Origin: an uncultured Hungatella sp.
GTDB taxonomy: Bacteria > Bacillota > Clostridia > Lachnospirales > Lachnospiraceae
Assembly: GCA_910588505.1 (NCBI GenBank)
Contig: CAJUPQ010000029.1
Span: 1-39,795, forward strand
Length of the DNA: 39,795 bases
Direction: 5' to 3'
Part shown: piece by piece, positions 17,036-25,938 of the stretch
Position numbering within the stretch: the first letter of the stretch is position 1
Layout of the letters: each line of letters starts with the position of its first letter
Notes under the pieces: generated by a model
The model's input: only the letters and a program-made list of their open reading frames with translations
Database searches by the model: none
Told to the model about the DNA's origin: nothing
Translations under genes and position numbers: made by a program

Positions 17036-20000
17036 ATGATGAAAAAGAAACTGCTTACGGTTTTAATTTGTTCATTTGCACTGGCTTTTTGTATTTCCGG
17101 GCCTGTTCTTGGGGCAGAAGACCCGCCCCAAGGGGAGGGGTACCACGAAGGGGAAACGGAAGAAGGGAACAAAGAGAATACAGATTCCCCCAATCCCAAT
17201 CCGGAGGATGAATCCAACAAGGAAACTGAAAATAACCAGGAAAACACAGATACAGACCATAAAACCGATTCCGGTGACAAGCAGGAAGGACAGGACCCAG
17301 ATCAAAAGCCCGATCCCGACCCGGAACCGGAACAGCCCAAACCGGATGAAAAACCGGAAGGAATTTCAGTTGATCCGCAAACACAAAAAATGATTGTAGA
17401 TATTTCCCTAATGAAAGTAGTCCAGATCCAAGGGAACAACATCAGTTTTTCCTATTTGGATGGCCGGGACTATAAGGGAAGTACAACTATCCCTGCTGCT
17501 GGCTGTATCTTCCGAAAAGCCCCTGGTACAGGGACATCTGTTACTTTTCTTTCCCCATCTGTCCCGATTTTATTGGAAGGGGCAAGCACAGGAACCCCTT
17601 ACACCTATCAGGTAACAGGAAATTTAGAGAATGTTTCCTCTTTGCAAGTAAATGGAATTTTATGGTTCCCGCAAAGCGCTTCTTTTTCAGGAAATATTAC
17701 CGCAAGTCGTGTTTCATCAAAAAATAAGCTTACGATAAAAAGCGGAAAAATTTCCCTTGGCGCCTTGGACGCGGCTGAAATTGCGGTAGAAGGCGGCGAT
17801 TTAACCATACAGGACACTATCCAGACAACAGGCCCCCTTTCTATTACAGGCGGTACGGTATTATGCAAGGGAGCCATCCAGTCAAATGGAGCGATTCAGA
17901 TTGCTTCTGAGGGATGGTCCGTAACAGCCCGCCAGATTACAGCCGGGGATCAGATTACCCTTTCCAAAAAAACTGGTGTAACAGCAAATGCACTTTCCGG
18001 TACGTCTTTAAATCTTACGGAAAACAGTTCTTTTTCCCTTTCCAAGGCAGATTCCGCCTTATATGGACAGGGAGTCCTTTCCGGTGATATATCCATTTCC
18101 GGCGGATCAATCCTTTCCGCTGACGGTGATATACAAGCGAGAAATATCACAATTTCATCTGGATCTTTTGTGAACAATCGCTCGTTAAGTGCCTCTGGGA
18201 CGCTGTCTGTGCCAAATGGAGGCACACTCCAAGGAGGCGGAACCATTCAAACAAAGGACTTTTCTGACGGCGGAATTGTAAAGGCTTCAAACTTCACAGC
18301 AACAAACCTAATTCAGATAAAAAGTAACATGGAAGTGACAGGTACAATATCAGCCCCGGCCCTGACAGTGGAAGGAACTTTGAACGCAGGAAAGATCCAA
18401 TCCAACCAGCTGAAAGCCCCTAAATCCCTGGCGATTCCCAATACAGAATTAGCAATCGGAACAGGCGGAATTGACGTACAAGGGGATTTCAAGGCGTCTG
18501 GCGGAAGCTGTTCCGGCCCAGTGACAGCGGCTTCTGTCACTTTCACAAAGCCATTTCAAGGGTCCAGCATCACCACATCCACAGGAGGCGTTACTGCCCA
18601 GCAGCTTACTTTAAGCGGAGCACTCCGGTCTAAAGATGGGATCAGTTTAAGCGGCCCATTCCGTGGAAAATCCATAATAGCAGAAAAAGGAAATATTACT
18701 ACTGGCAGCAGCGGCACCATTGTTCAGGCAGATTCTGTGGAAGCTTTAAAAGGCGCTGTCAATTTAGGCGCGGCCTCTAAAGTAAGCGGCCGGATTTATG
18801 GAGAAACTGGTGTTTCTCTCAATGAAAGCAAATGCGGCAGCATTTATGCAGAAGGCCCCGTTACTTTAAAAGGGAAAATCAATACCGGAAATATCACAGC
18901 AAAAGCTTTCACCACCAATAGCGAAACTTATGCTGATAAAATAAGCTGCACAACAGGAAGCATATCTGCATCCTCTGTTTTGAACTGTGATTCTTTGACA
19001 GCTTCCGGGGCGTTAACAGTACGCGGAAGGATTTCAGCCAAAGGAAAAGTAACAGGGAAACCCATTACCACCCCATCAGGCGGGATTATCCATGCAAGCT
19101 CCGTCAGCGGCATGGATAACGGGTATCGAGGAAAACTGACAATCATTACACCTTTTGGTTCCAATAAAACCGTTTATATTGAATTAAAGCTTTCAGGGGA
19201 TACGGCAAAGGGCTTTGATGTGAAAACAGATAAAAACGGCAAAATCTATTTTGAAAATTTAGCCCCCGGAAATTATACGGTTTATGCCCAAAACGGCTCA
19301 AACGGGCGAAAAGATACTGTAAAAGTTCCCTCCAATGGAACAGCAACTTTAGATTTACGCTCCAGCGCCGGAACCAACAGCAGCGGCCAAACCACTGGCG
19401 GCAGCAGCTTTTTTGATGAGGACGAATTCTGGGAAGATGTTTCAGACAGCATCCGTTCAGCCAAAAAAGGCGATACTGTCCGGGTCAGCGCTTCTAAAGC
19501 AGATACGGTACCCACATGGATTTTGGAAGAGCTGAAAGACCGTCCAATTACGTTAAAATTAACCCATGGCCGGGATTCTGTAACCATCAACGGAAAAAAT
19601 ATGTATAAAATTCCCAGCAACCGGGTTTATTATCTTTTTGAAGATTTGGCCGATCTTTATGAATTCCCACCTGATCACAATGATATAGATGATGAGTTTC
19701 CGGTTGTGGACGATGATCCACTATTAGGAGAAAACACCCAAAAGCCAAATTCAAGCAGTTCTTCTGTGGCAACTCCGCCGCCTGCACCTGCGCCATCATT
19801 GCCCACAAATCCTGTTACACCGCCTCCGGCAGTGCCAGCCCCAGTTGTCCCGGGAATATCAGGAGGCGTATCCTCCGCAATCGATCCGGATGAAAGCTCA
19901 GATTTGGAAGATGATACTTCCAGTGATACAGAAATTTCTGAACCTGAAACTCCGGAAGATCCAGATGATTTAGAAGATCTGGAAAAACCGGAAGATCCTG

Positions 20001-20158
20001 AAGAACCAGATCAGCCGGTTGAAACGAAAAAATCGGTATCTGCTGTTCCGGTTATGATAGCAATTGGATTACTGATGTTGTCTTTAGGCGGAATTTCAAT
20101 TGGATATGTTATCTATAAGCGGACACAAGAAAACAAAGACAGCAATGATTTGCCCTGA
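17036..20158 (+). CDS. Large surface protein with bactofilin-like beta-solenoid and C-terminal membrane anchor
   Basis: A 1040-residue exported protein; the ATG at 17036 has GAGGGGAT upstream. Residues 1-26 are a signal peptide. A Glu/Asn/Asp/Pro-rich stretch runs to about 115. Residues 140-690 repeat short strands such as ISGGTVLCKGAIQSNG and LTVEGTLNAGKIQSNQ, each with Gly, Ser and alternating hydrophobics, as in a right-handed beta-helix. This resembles polymer-forming bactofilins but is extracellular. From Y697 a Cna-B/carboxypeptidase-regulatory-like domain appears (TDKNGKIYFENLAPGNYTV). A Pro/Glu/Asp-rich spacer (about 900-1000) leads to a TM helix near 1004-1026 and a KRTQENK tail; there is no LPXTG. 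It is probably a wall-spanning stalk or scaffold. The downstream secreted gene is 43 bp away, likely in the same operon. Confidence 0.85.
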   Translation: MMKKKLLTVLICSFALAFCISGPVLGAEDPPQGEGYHEGETEEGNKENTDSPNPNPEDESNKETENNQENTDTDHKTDSGDKQEGQDPDQKPDPDPEPEQPKPDEKPEGISVDPQTQKMIVDISLMKVVQIQGNNISFSYLDGRDYKGSTTIPAAGCIFRKAPGTGTSVTFLSPSVPILLEGASTGTPYTYQVTGNLENVSSLQVNGILWFPQSASFSGNITASRVSSKNKLTIKSGKISLGALDAAEIAVEGGDLTIQDTIQTTGPLSITGGTVLCKGAIQSNGAIQIASEGWSVTARQITAGDQITLSKKTGVTANALSGTSLNLTENSSFSLSKADSALYGQGVLSGDISISGGSILSADGDIQARNITISSGSFVNNRSLSASGTLSVPNGGTLQGGGTIQTKDFSDGGIVKASNFTATNLIQIKSNMEVTGTISAPALTVEGTLNAGKIQSNQLKAPKSLAIPNTELAIGTGGIDVQGDFKASGGSCSGPVTAASVTFTKPFQGSSITTSTGGVTAQQLTLSGALRSKDGISLSGPFRGKSIIAEKGNITTGSSGTIVQADSVEALKGAVNLGAASKVSGRIYGETGVSLNESKCGSIYAEGPVTLKGKINTGNITAKAFTTNSETYADKISCTTGSISASSVLNCDSLTASGALTVRGRISAKGKVTGKPITTPSGGIIHASSVSGMDNGYRGKLTIITPFGSNKTVYIELKLSGDTAKGFDVKTDKNGKIYFENLAPGNYTVYAQNGSNGRKDTVKVPSNGTATLDLRSSAGTNSSGQTTGGSSFFDEDEFWEDVSDSIRSAKKGDTVRVSASKADTVPTWILEELKDRPITLKLTHGRDSVTINGKNMYKIPSNRVYYLFEDLADLYEFPPDHNDIDDEFPVVDDDPLLGENTQKPNSSSSSVATPPPAPAPSLPTNPVTPPPAVPAPVVPGISGGVSSAIDPDESSDLEDDTSSDTEISEPETPEDPDDLEDLEKPEDPEEPDQPVETKKSVSAVPVMIAIGLLMLSLGGISIGYVIYKRTQENKDSNDLP

Positions 20159-20201
20159 ATGTAACGATTGATGAGATGATAGGAAGGAAAGGAAAAGTAC
20201 C

Positions 20202-21335
20202 ATGAAAAAGTTTTTGAAACGGCTTTTAGCCTTAACCGCGGCTTTGGCAGCTTTAACAGCCCTGGCAGCGCCTCAAGTTATGGCTGAAACCATCAATCCA
20301 GCAAAAGACCTGACATCCTTGTCAGGTGCTCCTATTGACAAAGACGGAAAACAATATGCCTCTGTGGATGCAACTGTAACGCCGGGTCAGACTGTTTATT
20401 TCCTTTTGCCAGGGAGTGCAGGCAAAATTTTAGGAAACGACCGGAATATCCGGCTGTCTGTAAGGAAAAACAGAAACAGCAAATATATCAACCGGATTTA
20501 TTTGACAGAACGGTATTTGCCCCCCAGAACGAATAAAGATGATTATATCGTTCCAAGCGGCATAACAAATAACAACTATTACGCAACCAATGCGGTCAAA
20601 GCTTATGCCCGGCATCAATATGTAGCCGTAGAAATTAAAGATTACACAGGCTCCGAAGAAATCCGGCTGGATTTTGACTTGAATTTTACAGTCCGGCGGG
20701 ATTCCACTACCGGATATGGATTTTCTTACGGCGTGGGCCGGACTGACCGGGTAGCCAACCCCAAAGATCCAAAAGCGGCAATTTGGATGGATAATCCGGC
20801 ATTTATTGAAAATTCCAAATTTAAGGAAACTGGGGACCGGCTGACATTAAGCGGGCGGATTTATGTAGGCAACAAGCAGACCAATGGATATGATACCAGT
20901 GTAACCGTAGGCGGAGCAGGAAAAACCATAAAAATAGCTGCTTCTGACAGCAACTTTGTTTCTTTTGATACAAAATATGATACCATTGCAACCCTGGAAT
21001 TCACAGGGAGCAGCAATCCGGAAAATTTCATTGCAAGGCTTTCCACAAAATGGACTTCCGGCCTTCTTTCCAAATTCCGCAATACAGATGCCGTAATTTG
21101 GCGCTTTACTCCAGCAAATATTGACTGTGACAGCCGGGCAAAATTAACCCTTAGCAATCCTTTTGATGAGGATCAAAATCCAAACCGCGTCTATATTTAC
21201 ACAGTCAATTCCAACGGTGTCCTTCAGGATGTGACCAATAAATTCACCTATGATGAAGACGAAGACGTTTATTATACCCGCACCAGAACCCTTGGGACCT
21301 ATATTATTTCTGATAAAAAAGTAAACATCAGATAA
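20202..21335 (+). CDS. Secreted protein of unknown function
   Basis: A 377-residue protein; the ATG at 20202 follows AGGAAAGGAAAAG. Residues 1-28 form a signal peptide (MKKFLKRLLALTAALAALTA, then AAPQVMAE). The mature part is mostly beta: VTPGQTVYFLLPGS, an Arg-rich patch near RLSVRKNRNSKYINR, and a C-terminal end of TRTLGTYIISDKK. That last block resembles the terminal strand of beta-sandwich surface modules, in which a predicted protein position is expressed as a claim such as 'ends in a displayed strand'; no family was recognised. It follows the beta-solenoid gene by 43 bp and ends at the strong terminator at 21353, so the two are probably co-expressed and may act together at the cell surface. 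Confidence 0.8.
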   Translation: MKKFLKRLLALTAALAALTALAAPQVMAETINPAKDLTSLSGAPIDKDGKQYASVDATVTPGQTVYFLLPGSAGKILGNDRNIRLSVRKNRNSKYINRIYLTERYLPPRTNKDDYIVPSGITNNNYYATNAVKAYARHQYVAVEIKDYTGSEEIRLDFDLNFTVRRDSTTGYGFSYGVGRTDRVANPKDPKAAIWMDNPAFIENSKFKETGDRLTLSGRIYVGNKQTNGYDTSVTVGGAGKTIKIAASDSNFVSFDTKYDTIATLEFTGSSNPENFIARLSTKWTSGLLSKFRNTDAVIWRFTPANIDCDSRAKLTLSNPFDEDQNPNRVYIYTVNSNGVLQDVTNKFTYDEDEDVYYTRTRTLGTYIISDKKVNIR

Positions 21336-21352
21336 TAGAGAAACACGAAAAA

Positions 21353-21392
21353 GCCCGCTGAAAGATAATCTTTCAGCGGGCAACTATTTTTT
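21353..21392. terminator. Bidirectional terminator between secreted protein and bactofilin genes
   Basis: A perfect 13-bp stem (21353-21365 with 21369-21381) has a TAA loop, with AAAAA before it and TTTTTT shortly after. It serves both converging genes. Confidence 0.95.
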
Positions 21393-21407
21393 ATGGACAA
21401 AATGGAT

Positions 21408-22295
21408 TTAAGGCTCTGATTCCTCGCCAATATCCAAGCCGCTGTTTCCTTTGCTGGCAATAATGACTTGCCCTTGAAGCGCGGCGCCTTCATCAATGGC
21501 GATAATGGCAGCTTTAATATTGCCTACCACCACAGCATTAGAGCGGACATAGACCTTATGAGAAGCGCTAATATCCCCTTTAACCTTGCCATCCAGGGTT
21601 ACTTCCTGAGCGGACAAATTTCCAATCATAATGGAATCTTTATCCATAAATGTAAAGCCGGTTGCGTTTACATCTCCCTTTAATTCGCAGTGTTTTAATT
21701 CTACATCATTGCCGGACAAGTTTCCTATTACTTTTCCGTCGATCTCTAAATTTCCAGTAGCTGTCAAATTCCCTTTGATTTTTCCCATCATCCGGACATT
21801 TCCAGATACGGTTAATTCTCCGGTAATGATAGCACTTTCAGAAATCACAGTGATTTCGCCTTCTGCTTTTGGCTGTTCCGAATCCACATCCGGAATGGAA
21901 AAAGACAAAGACGGGGCAAAGGGAGAAGCTTTTGGTTCTGGTTTGACTTCCGGTTCATCATCAAACGCAGGGAATGCAAAAGCACCGCGTCCGCCCATGC
22001 CAAAAGCTTCTGAAGGGGCTTTGGGAGCGGGACGGGAAGCTGTCATAGAAGAAACTGGCTGCATGGGAGCCGGCTTTGGAGCTGGCGCTGGTGCAGGTGT
22101 TGGAGCCGGAGCAGCCATAGCAGGGGCAGCAACAGGAACCGGTGCTGGCGCCGGTGCAGGTGCTGGGGCTGCAACAGGTTCTTCTGGTTCGGGAGCTTCT
22201 TGAGAAAGGTTTTCTCCAGAAAGAGGCTCCTCTTCTTCCATATCATCTGTTTCTGGAAAATATCTCTTATTAAAGTACGATGAATACTTTTTCAT
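21408..22295 (-). CDS. Bactofilin (polymer-forming cytoskeletal protein) with Pro/Ala-rich N-terminus
   Basis: A 295-residue protein; the ATG at 22295 (MKKYSSYFNKRYF) follows CGGAGG by 9 bases. Residues 1-50 are basic then acidic. Residues 60-100 are almost all Pro and Ala (repeated APAP), a likely extended linker. Residues 143-285 form the bactofilin beta-helix, with regular turns such as GKIKGNLTATGNLEIDGKVIGNLSG. No TM segment or signal peptide is seen, so it is cytosolic and probably binds the membrane through its N-terminus. Bactofilins self-assemble without nucleotides into filaments that position envelope enzymes. It is monocistronic with a long leader (22296-22480). Its neighbour on the other side of a terminator is an exported protein with a similar beta-helix. 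Confidence 0.9.
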   Translation of the reverse strand: MKKYSSYFNKRYFPETDDMEEEEPLSGENLSQEAPEPEEPVAAPAPAPAPAPVPVAAPAMAAPAPTPAPAPAPKPAPMQPVSSMTASRPAPKAPSEAFGMGGRGAFAFPAFDDEPEVKPEPKASPFAPSLSFSIPDVDSEQPKAEGEITVISESAIITGELTVSGNVRMMGKIKGNLTATGNLEIDGKVIGNLSGNDVELKHCELKGDVNATGFTFMDKDSIMIGNLSAQEVTLDGKVKGDISASHKVYVRSNAVVVGNIKAAIIAIDEGAALQGQVIIASKGNSGLDIGEESEP

Positions 22296-22334
22296 AGTCC
22301 TGTACCTCCGGGAAAATGTGAACCCTCGGGCCTT

Positions 22335-22480
22335 GCTGGGGTTCCTTTTCATTTTTTTGTTTTTATCCGATTACGGGGATCGCTGACCCATACGGGCAGC
22401 CAGGAAAAGCGCTTCCGCCGGAAAACCGGTACTTGTGCTGTTTCCCGAGCAAAAACCGGAAACTTAAAAAAGGCCCCCCA
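22335..22480 (-). ncRNA. Candidate structured leader RNA upstream of the bactofilin gene
   Basis: The 445-bp gap 22296-22741 holds no gene. Its half next to the bactofilin is GC-rich compared with its surroundings. On the minus strand it can form several local helices: GTTTCC with GGGAAAC, CCGGT with ACCGG, CCGG-TTTT-CCGG, and GCTGCCC-GTAT-GGGTCAGC. I could not match it to a riboswitch class I know. A weak promoter (TTGAAT and TGTAAT, 18 bases apart) lies near 22485-22515 on the minus strand, giving a leader of almost 200 bases. Confidence 0.4.
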
Positions 22481-22676
22481 TAATTACATATATCATAACA
22501 TAATTTATTCAAAGGAGCAATGAGGGTTTTCAGTTTGAATCAAAAAAAAGTCGTTTTTTGTCGTATTTGAATAAGGCAAATTTCTACGATTTCCCTGGAT
22601 TACATAAAACTCTAATTTAACGAAATTGTAAATATTATCCATTTTAACCCGTATTTTTCCATAAAAAAGCTTTTTC

Positions 22677-22705
22677 TTGACCGTATCTCTGCTAAATGGT
22701 ATTGT
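22677..22705 (+). promoter_or_regulatory. Promoter of the DUF1015-ABC-F-YdcF operon
   Basis: TTGACC (22677-22682) and TATTGT (22700-22705) have a 17-base spacer. Transcription would begin near 22712, 30 bases before the start codon at 22742. Confidence 0.7.
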
Positions 22706-22741
22706 ATAAGGGCTGATTTTTTGCCGGAAAGGAACTTCAAT

Positions 22742-23974
22742 ATGAACCCAGAACTTCTTTTTACCCCAGGGGACATCCTGTTGCCCCAAGATACCGATAT
22801 GCGGAAATGGAGTGTCATTGCATGTGACCAATATACATCCCAGCCGGAATATTGGGATCAATTGGGGGATTATGTGGGGGACGCCCCTAGTACCCTGCAT
22901 ATGGTTTTTCCAGAAGCCTATTTAAACCAGGATGATGGAAAGCGGATTGCTTCCATTAACCATACCATGCAGGATTATTTGAAAAAGGGGCTGTTCCGGT
23001 CTTATCCTGACAGTTTCTTCTATGTAGAAAGAACCCTTACAGACGGAAGCATCCGGAAGGGCCTGATTGGGAAATTAGATCTGCTGGAATATGAATACAG
23101 CGAGAAAAGCCAGTCTTTAATCCGTCCCACTGAAAAAACAGTGGAAAGCCGTATTCCGCCCCGGGTAAAAATCCGGAAATATGCCCCTTTAGAACTGCCC
23201 CATATTATGGTACTGATCGACGATCCCGGAAAATCCGTTATAGAACCTGTTTCTGATGAATCCGGTAATTATGAAACCCTTTATGATTTTGACCTATGGG
23301 AAGGCGGCCATATTTGTGGAAAACGGATTCCAAAAGAAAAAAATCAATCCATCTGTGCTGCTTTTGGTTCCCTGTTTTCCCGGCATTGTGCCCAAGGAAA
23401 CCCGGCAATTCTTGTAGGAGACGGCAATCATTCTCTGGCAACGGCAAAAGCCTGTTTTGAAAAACTGCGCCAGACCCTACCCAAAGAGCAATGGATAAAC
23501 CATCCTGCCCGATGGGCTTTGGCGGAACTGGTCAATTTACAGGATGATGCTTTAAATTTTGAACCGGTTCATCGGGTCGTATTTGATACAGATCCGAAAG
23601 CCTTATTATATGATTTGCAGAATACGTTTCCTGTTGATGGACAAGGCTTCCCTTTACAGTGTATCATCCAGGGCCAGGAACAAACCATTCCAGTTGGATT
23701 CCCCGCCGGGATTCTTCCGATAGGGCCTTTACAGAAGTTTTTGGATACCTGGTTAAATACACATACTGGTGTTTTAGATTACATCCATGATGACGGGGCT
23801 TTGCGGGATCTGGCTTCCCGGCCCGGTTCCATTGGATTTCTGCTGCCGCCGATGGAAAAGAACGCTTTGCTCCCTACCGTACAGCAGGAAGGCTCTTTGC
23901 CCCGGAAAACCTTTTCTATGGGACATTCCTGCGAAAAACGCTATTATTTAGAGGCAAGGAAGATATTGCCTTAG
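22742..23974 (+). CDS. DUF1015-family protein
   Basis: A 410-residue cytosolic protein. The ATG at 22742 follows GGAAAGGAAC at 6 bases; an upstream TTG (22721) overlaps that site and is unlikely. Two typical family blocks are visible: the N-terminal VIACDQYTSQPEYWDQLG, and VGDGNHSLATAK with D227, N229 and H230 in a context that looks catalytic or ligand-binding. DUF1015 members are widespread in anaerobes and often sit next to serine-biosynthesis genes, but no such neighbour is here. The biochemical role is not firmly known to me. It is the first gene of an operon; the ABC-F gene starts 30 bp downstream. Confidence 0.88.
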   Translation: MNPELLFTPGDILLPQDTDMRKWSVIACDQYTSQPEYWDQLGDYVGDAPSTLHMVFPEAYLNQDDGKRIASINHTMQDYLKKGLFRSYPDSFFYVERTLTDGSIRKGLIGKLDLLEYEYSEKSQSLIRPTEKTVESRIPPRVKIRKYAPLELPHIMVLIDDPGKSVIEPVSDESGNYETLYDFDLWEGGHICGKRIPKEKNQSICAAFGSLFSRHCAQGNPAILVGDGNHSLATAKACFEKLRQTLPKEQWINHPARWALAELVNLQDDALNFEPVHRVVFDTDPKALLYDLQNTFPVDGQGFPLQCIIQGQEQTIPVGFPAGILPIGPLQKFLDTWLNTHTGVLDYIHDDGALRDLASRPGSIGFLLPPMEKNALLPTVQQEGSLPRKTFSMGHSCEKRYYLEARKILP

Positions 23975-24003
23975 AACCTGTCTGACAGAAAGGAGAACAA
24001 AAA

Positions 24004-25938
24004 ATGCTTTTATCCCTGGAAGGCGCTTCCAAAATATTCGCAGACCGCGTTATTTTTCAGCGCACTTCCATTAAAATTGAAGAAGGCGACCGAATTGGCG
24101 TGGTAGGCGTCAATGGTGCTGGAAAAACAACTTTGCTCCGGGTTTTAACCGGGGAATTGCCCCTGGAAGAAGGCCAGCGAATGACAAAACGGGGGCTTAC
24201 TCTAGGGTATCTGCGCCAAAACAGTGGTGTAACCCCTTCCAATACCATTTATGAGGAAATGCGCAGTGCGTATGCCCCTTTATTGGAGGCAAAAGCCCAT
24301 ATGGATTTAATTTCCAAGGAAATGGAAAAATCATCTTCCCAGGAAAACACCCCGTTAGCCGAAGAATATGCAAAATTAGAAGCCTATTTTTCATCTAACG
24401 ACGGCTATAACATGGATGTGCATATTGAAACAGTCCTGCGCGGGATGGGATTTGGAGAGTGGGACCGGAATACGTTATGTGGTTCTTTGTCCGGTGGAGA
24501 AAAAACCCGGCTTTCCCTGGCAAAAATTCTGCTGCAAAAGCCGGATCTGCTGCTGTTGGACGAACCTACTAACTATTTGGATTTATCCGCTTTGGAATGG
24601 CTGGAACAGTACCTGACCTCTTTTAAAAATTCTTTGGTCGTAGTATCCCATGACCGGTATTTCTTGGATCAGATATGCAACCGTATTTGGGATGTTACCC
24701 AAGGCACCGTAAAAGCTTATCCCGGGAATTATTCTAAATATTTCCAGATAAGGGAAAATAACTACCAGGAACAGCTTAAAAACTATCAAAAAGAACAGGA
24801 AGAAATTGAAAAACTCAAAGATTATATTGCCCGGAATAAAGTGCGGGCTTCTACGGCGGCTATGGCGAAAAGCCGTGAAAAACAACTGGAAGCCCTGGAA
24901 AAAGAACGTGCTTCTCATCCACTTCCGCCGCCTTTGCTGCCTGTGCGGATTCGTTTCCGTTTTCAAGATGGCCCCGTAGAAAATGTTCTGGAAGTAAAAG
25001 ATCTTTCCTTGCGGGCTGGGGGGCTTGCCCAGGGGCGGAAGCTTTTTGAGGGAGTCAATCTGAAAATATCCAGAGGGCAGCGGGTAGCAATATTGGGGAA
25101 AAATGGTGTGGGAAAATCTTCCTTATTGCGGGCTTTCATGGATCAGCATCCTTTAGAAAAGGGACAGTTCCGCTGGGGAATTGGAGTGCGTCCCTCCTGG
25201 TTTGAGCAGGAATCGGAGCATTTATGCGCATCCCATACGGTATTGGAGGAAATGCGTTCACGGTTCCCCAGGGCCGTGACACAGGATCTCCGGCAAACCT
25301 TAGCTTTTCTGCAATTTCGGGCAGAAGATATTGAAAAAGAAGTACGTTCCCTTTCCGGCGGAGAAAAAGCCCGTTTAAAATTAGCTATTATGATGTTTCA
25401 ATCTCCAAATCTGCTATTGCTGGATGAACCTACCAATCATCTGGATTTGATGACAAGAGAAGCCTTAGACCAGGCTTTGGAGGAATTTGGAGAAGCTGGT
25501 GGAACGGTTCTGGCAATTACCCATGACCGTTATCTGTTGAACCGTATGCCCTGGAGAATATTGGAGCTTTACCCGGAAGGAATCCAGGAATATAATAATT
25601 ATCAGGATTATTTACAGACAAGACAATCTTTTTCTGGCTTTGAAGAAAGAAAAACAGAAAAAATAAAAAAAGAAATCAAAGAAGATCCCCACCATAAAGG
25701 AAAAAAACAAAGAGCTTTAGATGCTTCCCGCCGAAAACGGTATGGAGATGTAGAACGGGAAATTTCCCAGTTAGAAGCTATGATTTCCCAGAAAGAAGCG
25801 GAGCTCTCCCCGGAAATTTACAGCGATTACCAGAAATTACAGGAAGCTTATGAAGAATTAAACCAGATGCGGCAGGATTTAGAAGCCCGTCTGGAAGAAT
25901 GGGCAGATTTGGAAAGCGAGTTGAAAGAAGGATTATGA
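24004..25938 (+). CDS. ABC-F family ATP-binding protein (ribosome-associated)
   Basis: A 644-residue protein with two ABC ATPase domains and no TM segments. Domain 1 has Walker A GVNGAGKT (35-42) and signature LSGGEK (from 162); its Walker B is LLLLDEPTNYLDL. Domain 2 has GKNGVGKS (365-372), LSGGEK from 450, and LLLLDEPTNHLDL. The linker between them (about 240-300, rich in Lys/Glu/Gln, with RENNYQEQLKNYQ) is the region that reaches the ribosomal P site in ABC-F proteins. A C-terminal Lys/Glu-rich coiled coil (about 575-644) follows. Members either relieve stalled ribosomes (Uup/YfmR type) or protect them from antibiotics; the linker alone does not decide which. The ATG at 24004 has AAAGGAG upstream. 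Its stop overlaps the next start (ATGA). Confidence 0.95.
   Translation: MLLSLEGASKIFADRVIFQRTSIKIEEGDRIGVVGVNGAGKTTLLRVLTGELPLEEGQRMTKRGLTLGYLRQNSGVTPSNTIYEEMRSAYAPLLEAKAHMDLISKEMEKSSSQENTPLAEEYAKLEAYFSSNDGYNMDVHIETVLRGMGFGEWDRNTLCGSLSGGEKTRLSLAKILLQKPDLLLLDEPTNYLDLSALEWLEQYLTSFKNSLVVVSHDRYFLDQICNRIWDVTQGTVKAYPGNYSKYFQIRENNYQEQLKNYQKEQEEIEKLKDYIARNKVRASTAAMAKSREKQLEALEKERASHPLPPPLLPVRIRFRFQDGPVENVLEVKDLSLRAGGLAQGRKLFEGVNLKISRGQRVAILGKNGVGKSSLLRAFMDQHPLEKGQFRWGIGVRPSWFEQESEHLCASHTVLEEMRSRFPRAVTQDLRQTLAFLQFRAEDIEKEVRSLSGGEKARLKLAIMMFQSPNLLLLDEPTNHLDLMTREALDQALEEFGEAGGTVLAITHDRYLLNRMPWRILELYPEGIQEYNNYQDYLQTRQSFSGFEERKTEKIKKEIKEDPHHKGKKQRALDASRRKRYGDVEREISQLEAMISQKEAELSPEIYSDYQKLQEAYEELNQMRQDLEARLEEWADLESELKEGL

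Noticed and set aside
20000..20158. LPXTG sorting signal at the end of the large surface protein
   Set aside because: The C-terminus has a TM helix and a basic tail, but no LPXTG or similar motif precedes it.
21631..22203. Open frame antisense to the bactofilin gene, Gly/Ala-rich
   Set aside because: It is the shadow of the Pro/Ala-rich linker of the bactofilin and has no ribosome site.
22335..22480. Signal recognition particle RNA
   Set aside because: The leader begins GGGGGGCC, but the conserved GGAAGGAAGCAG-type core is absent.
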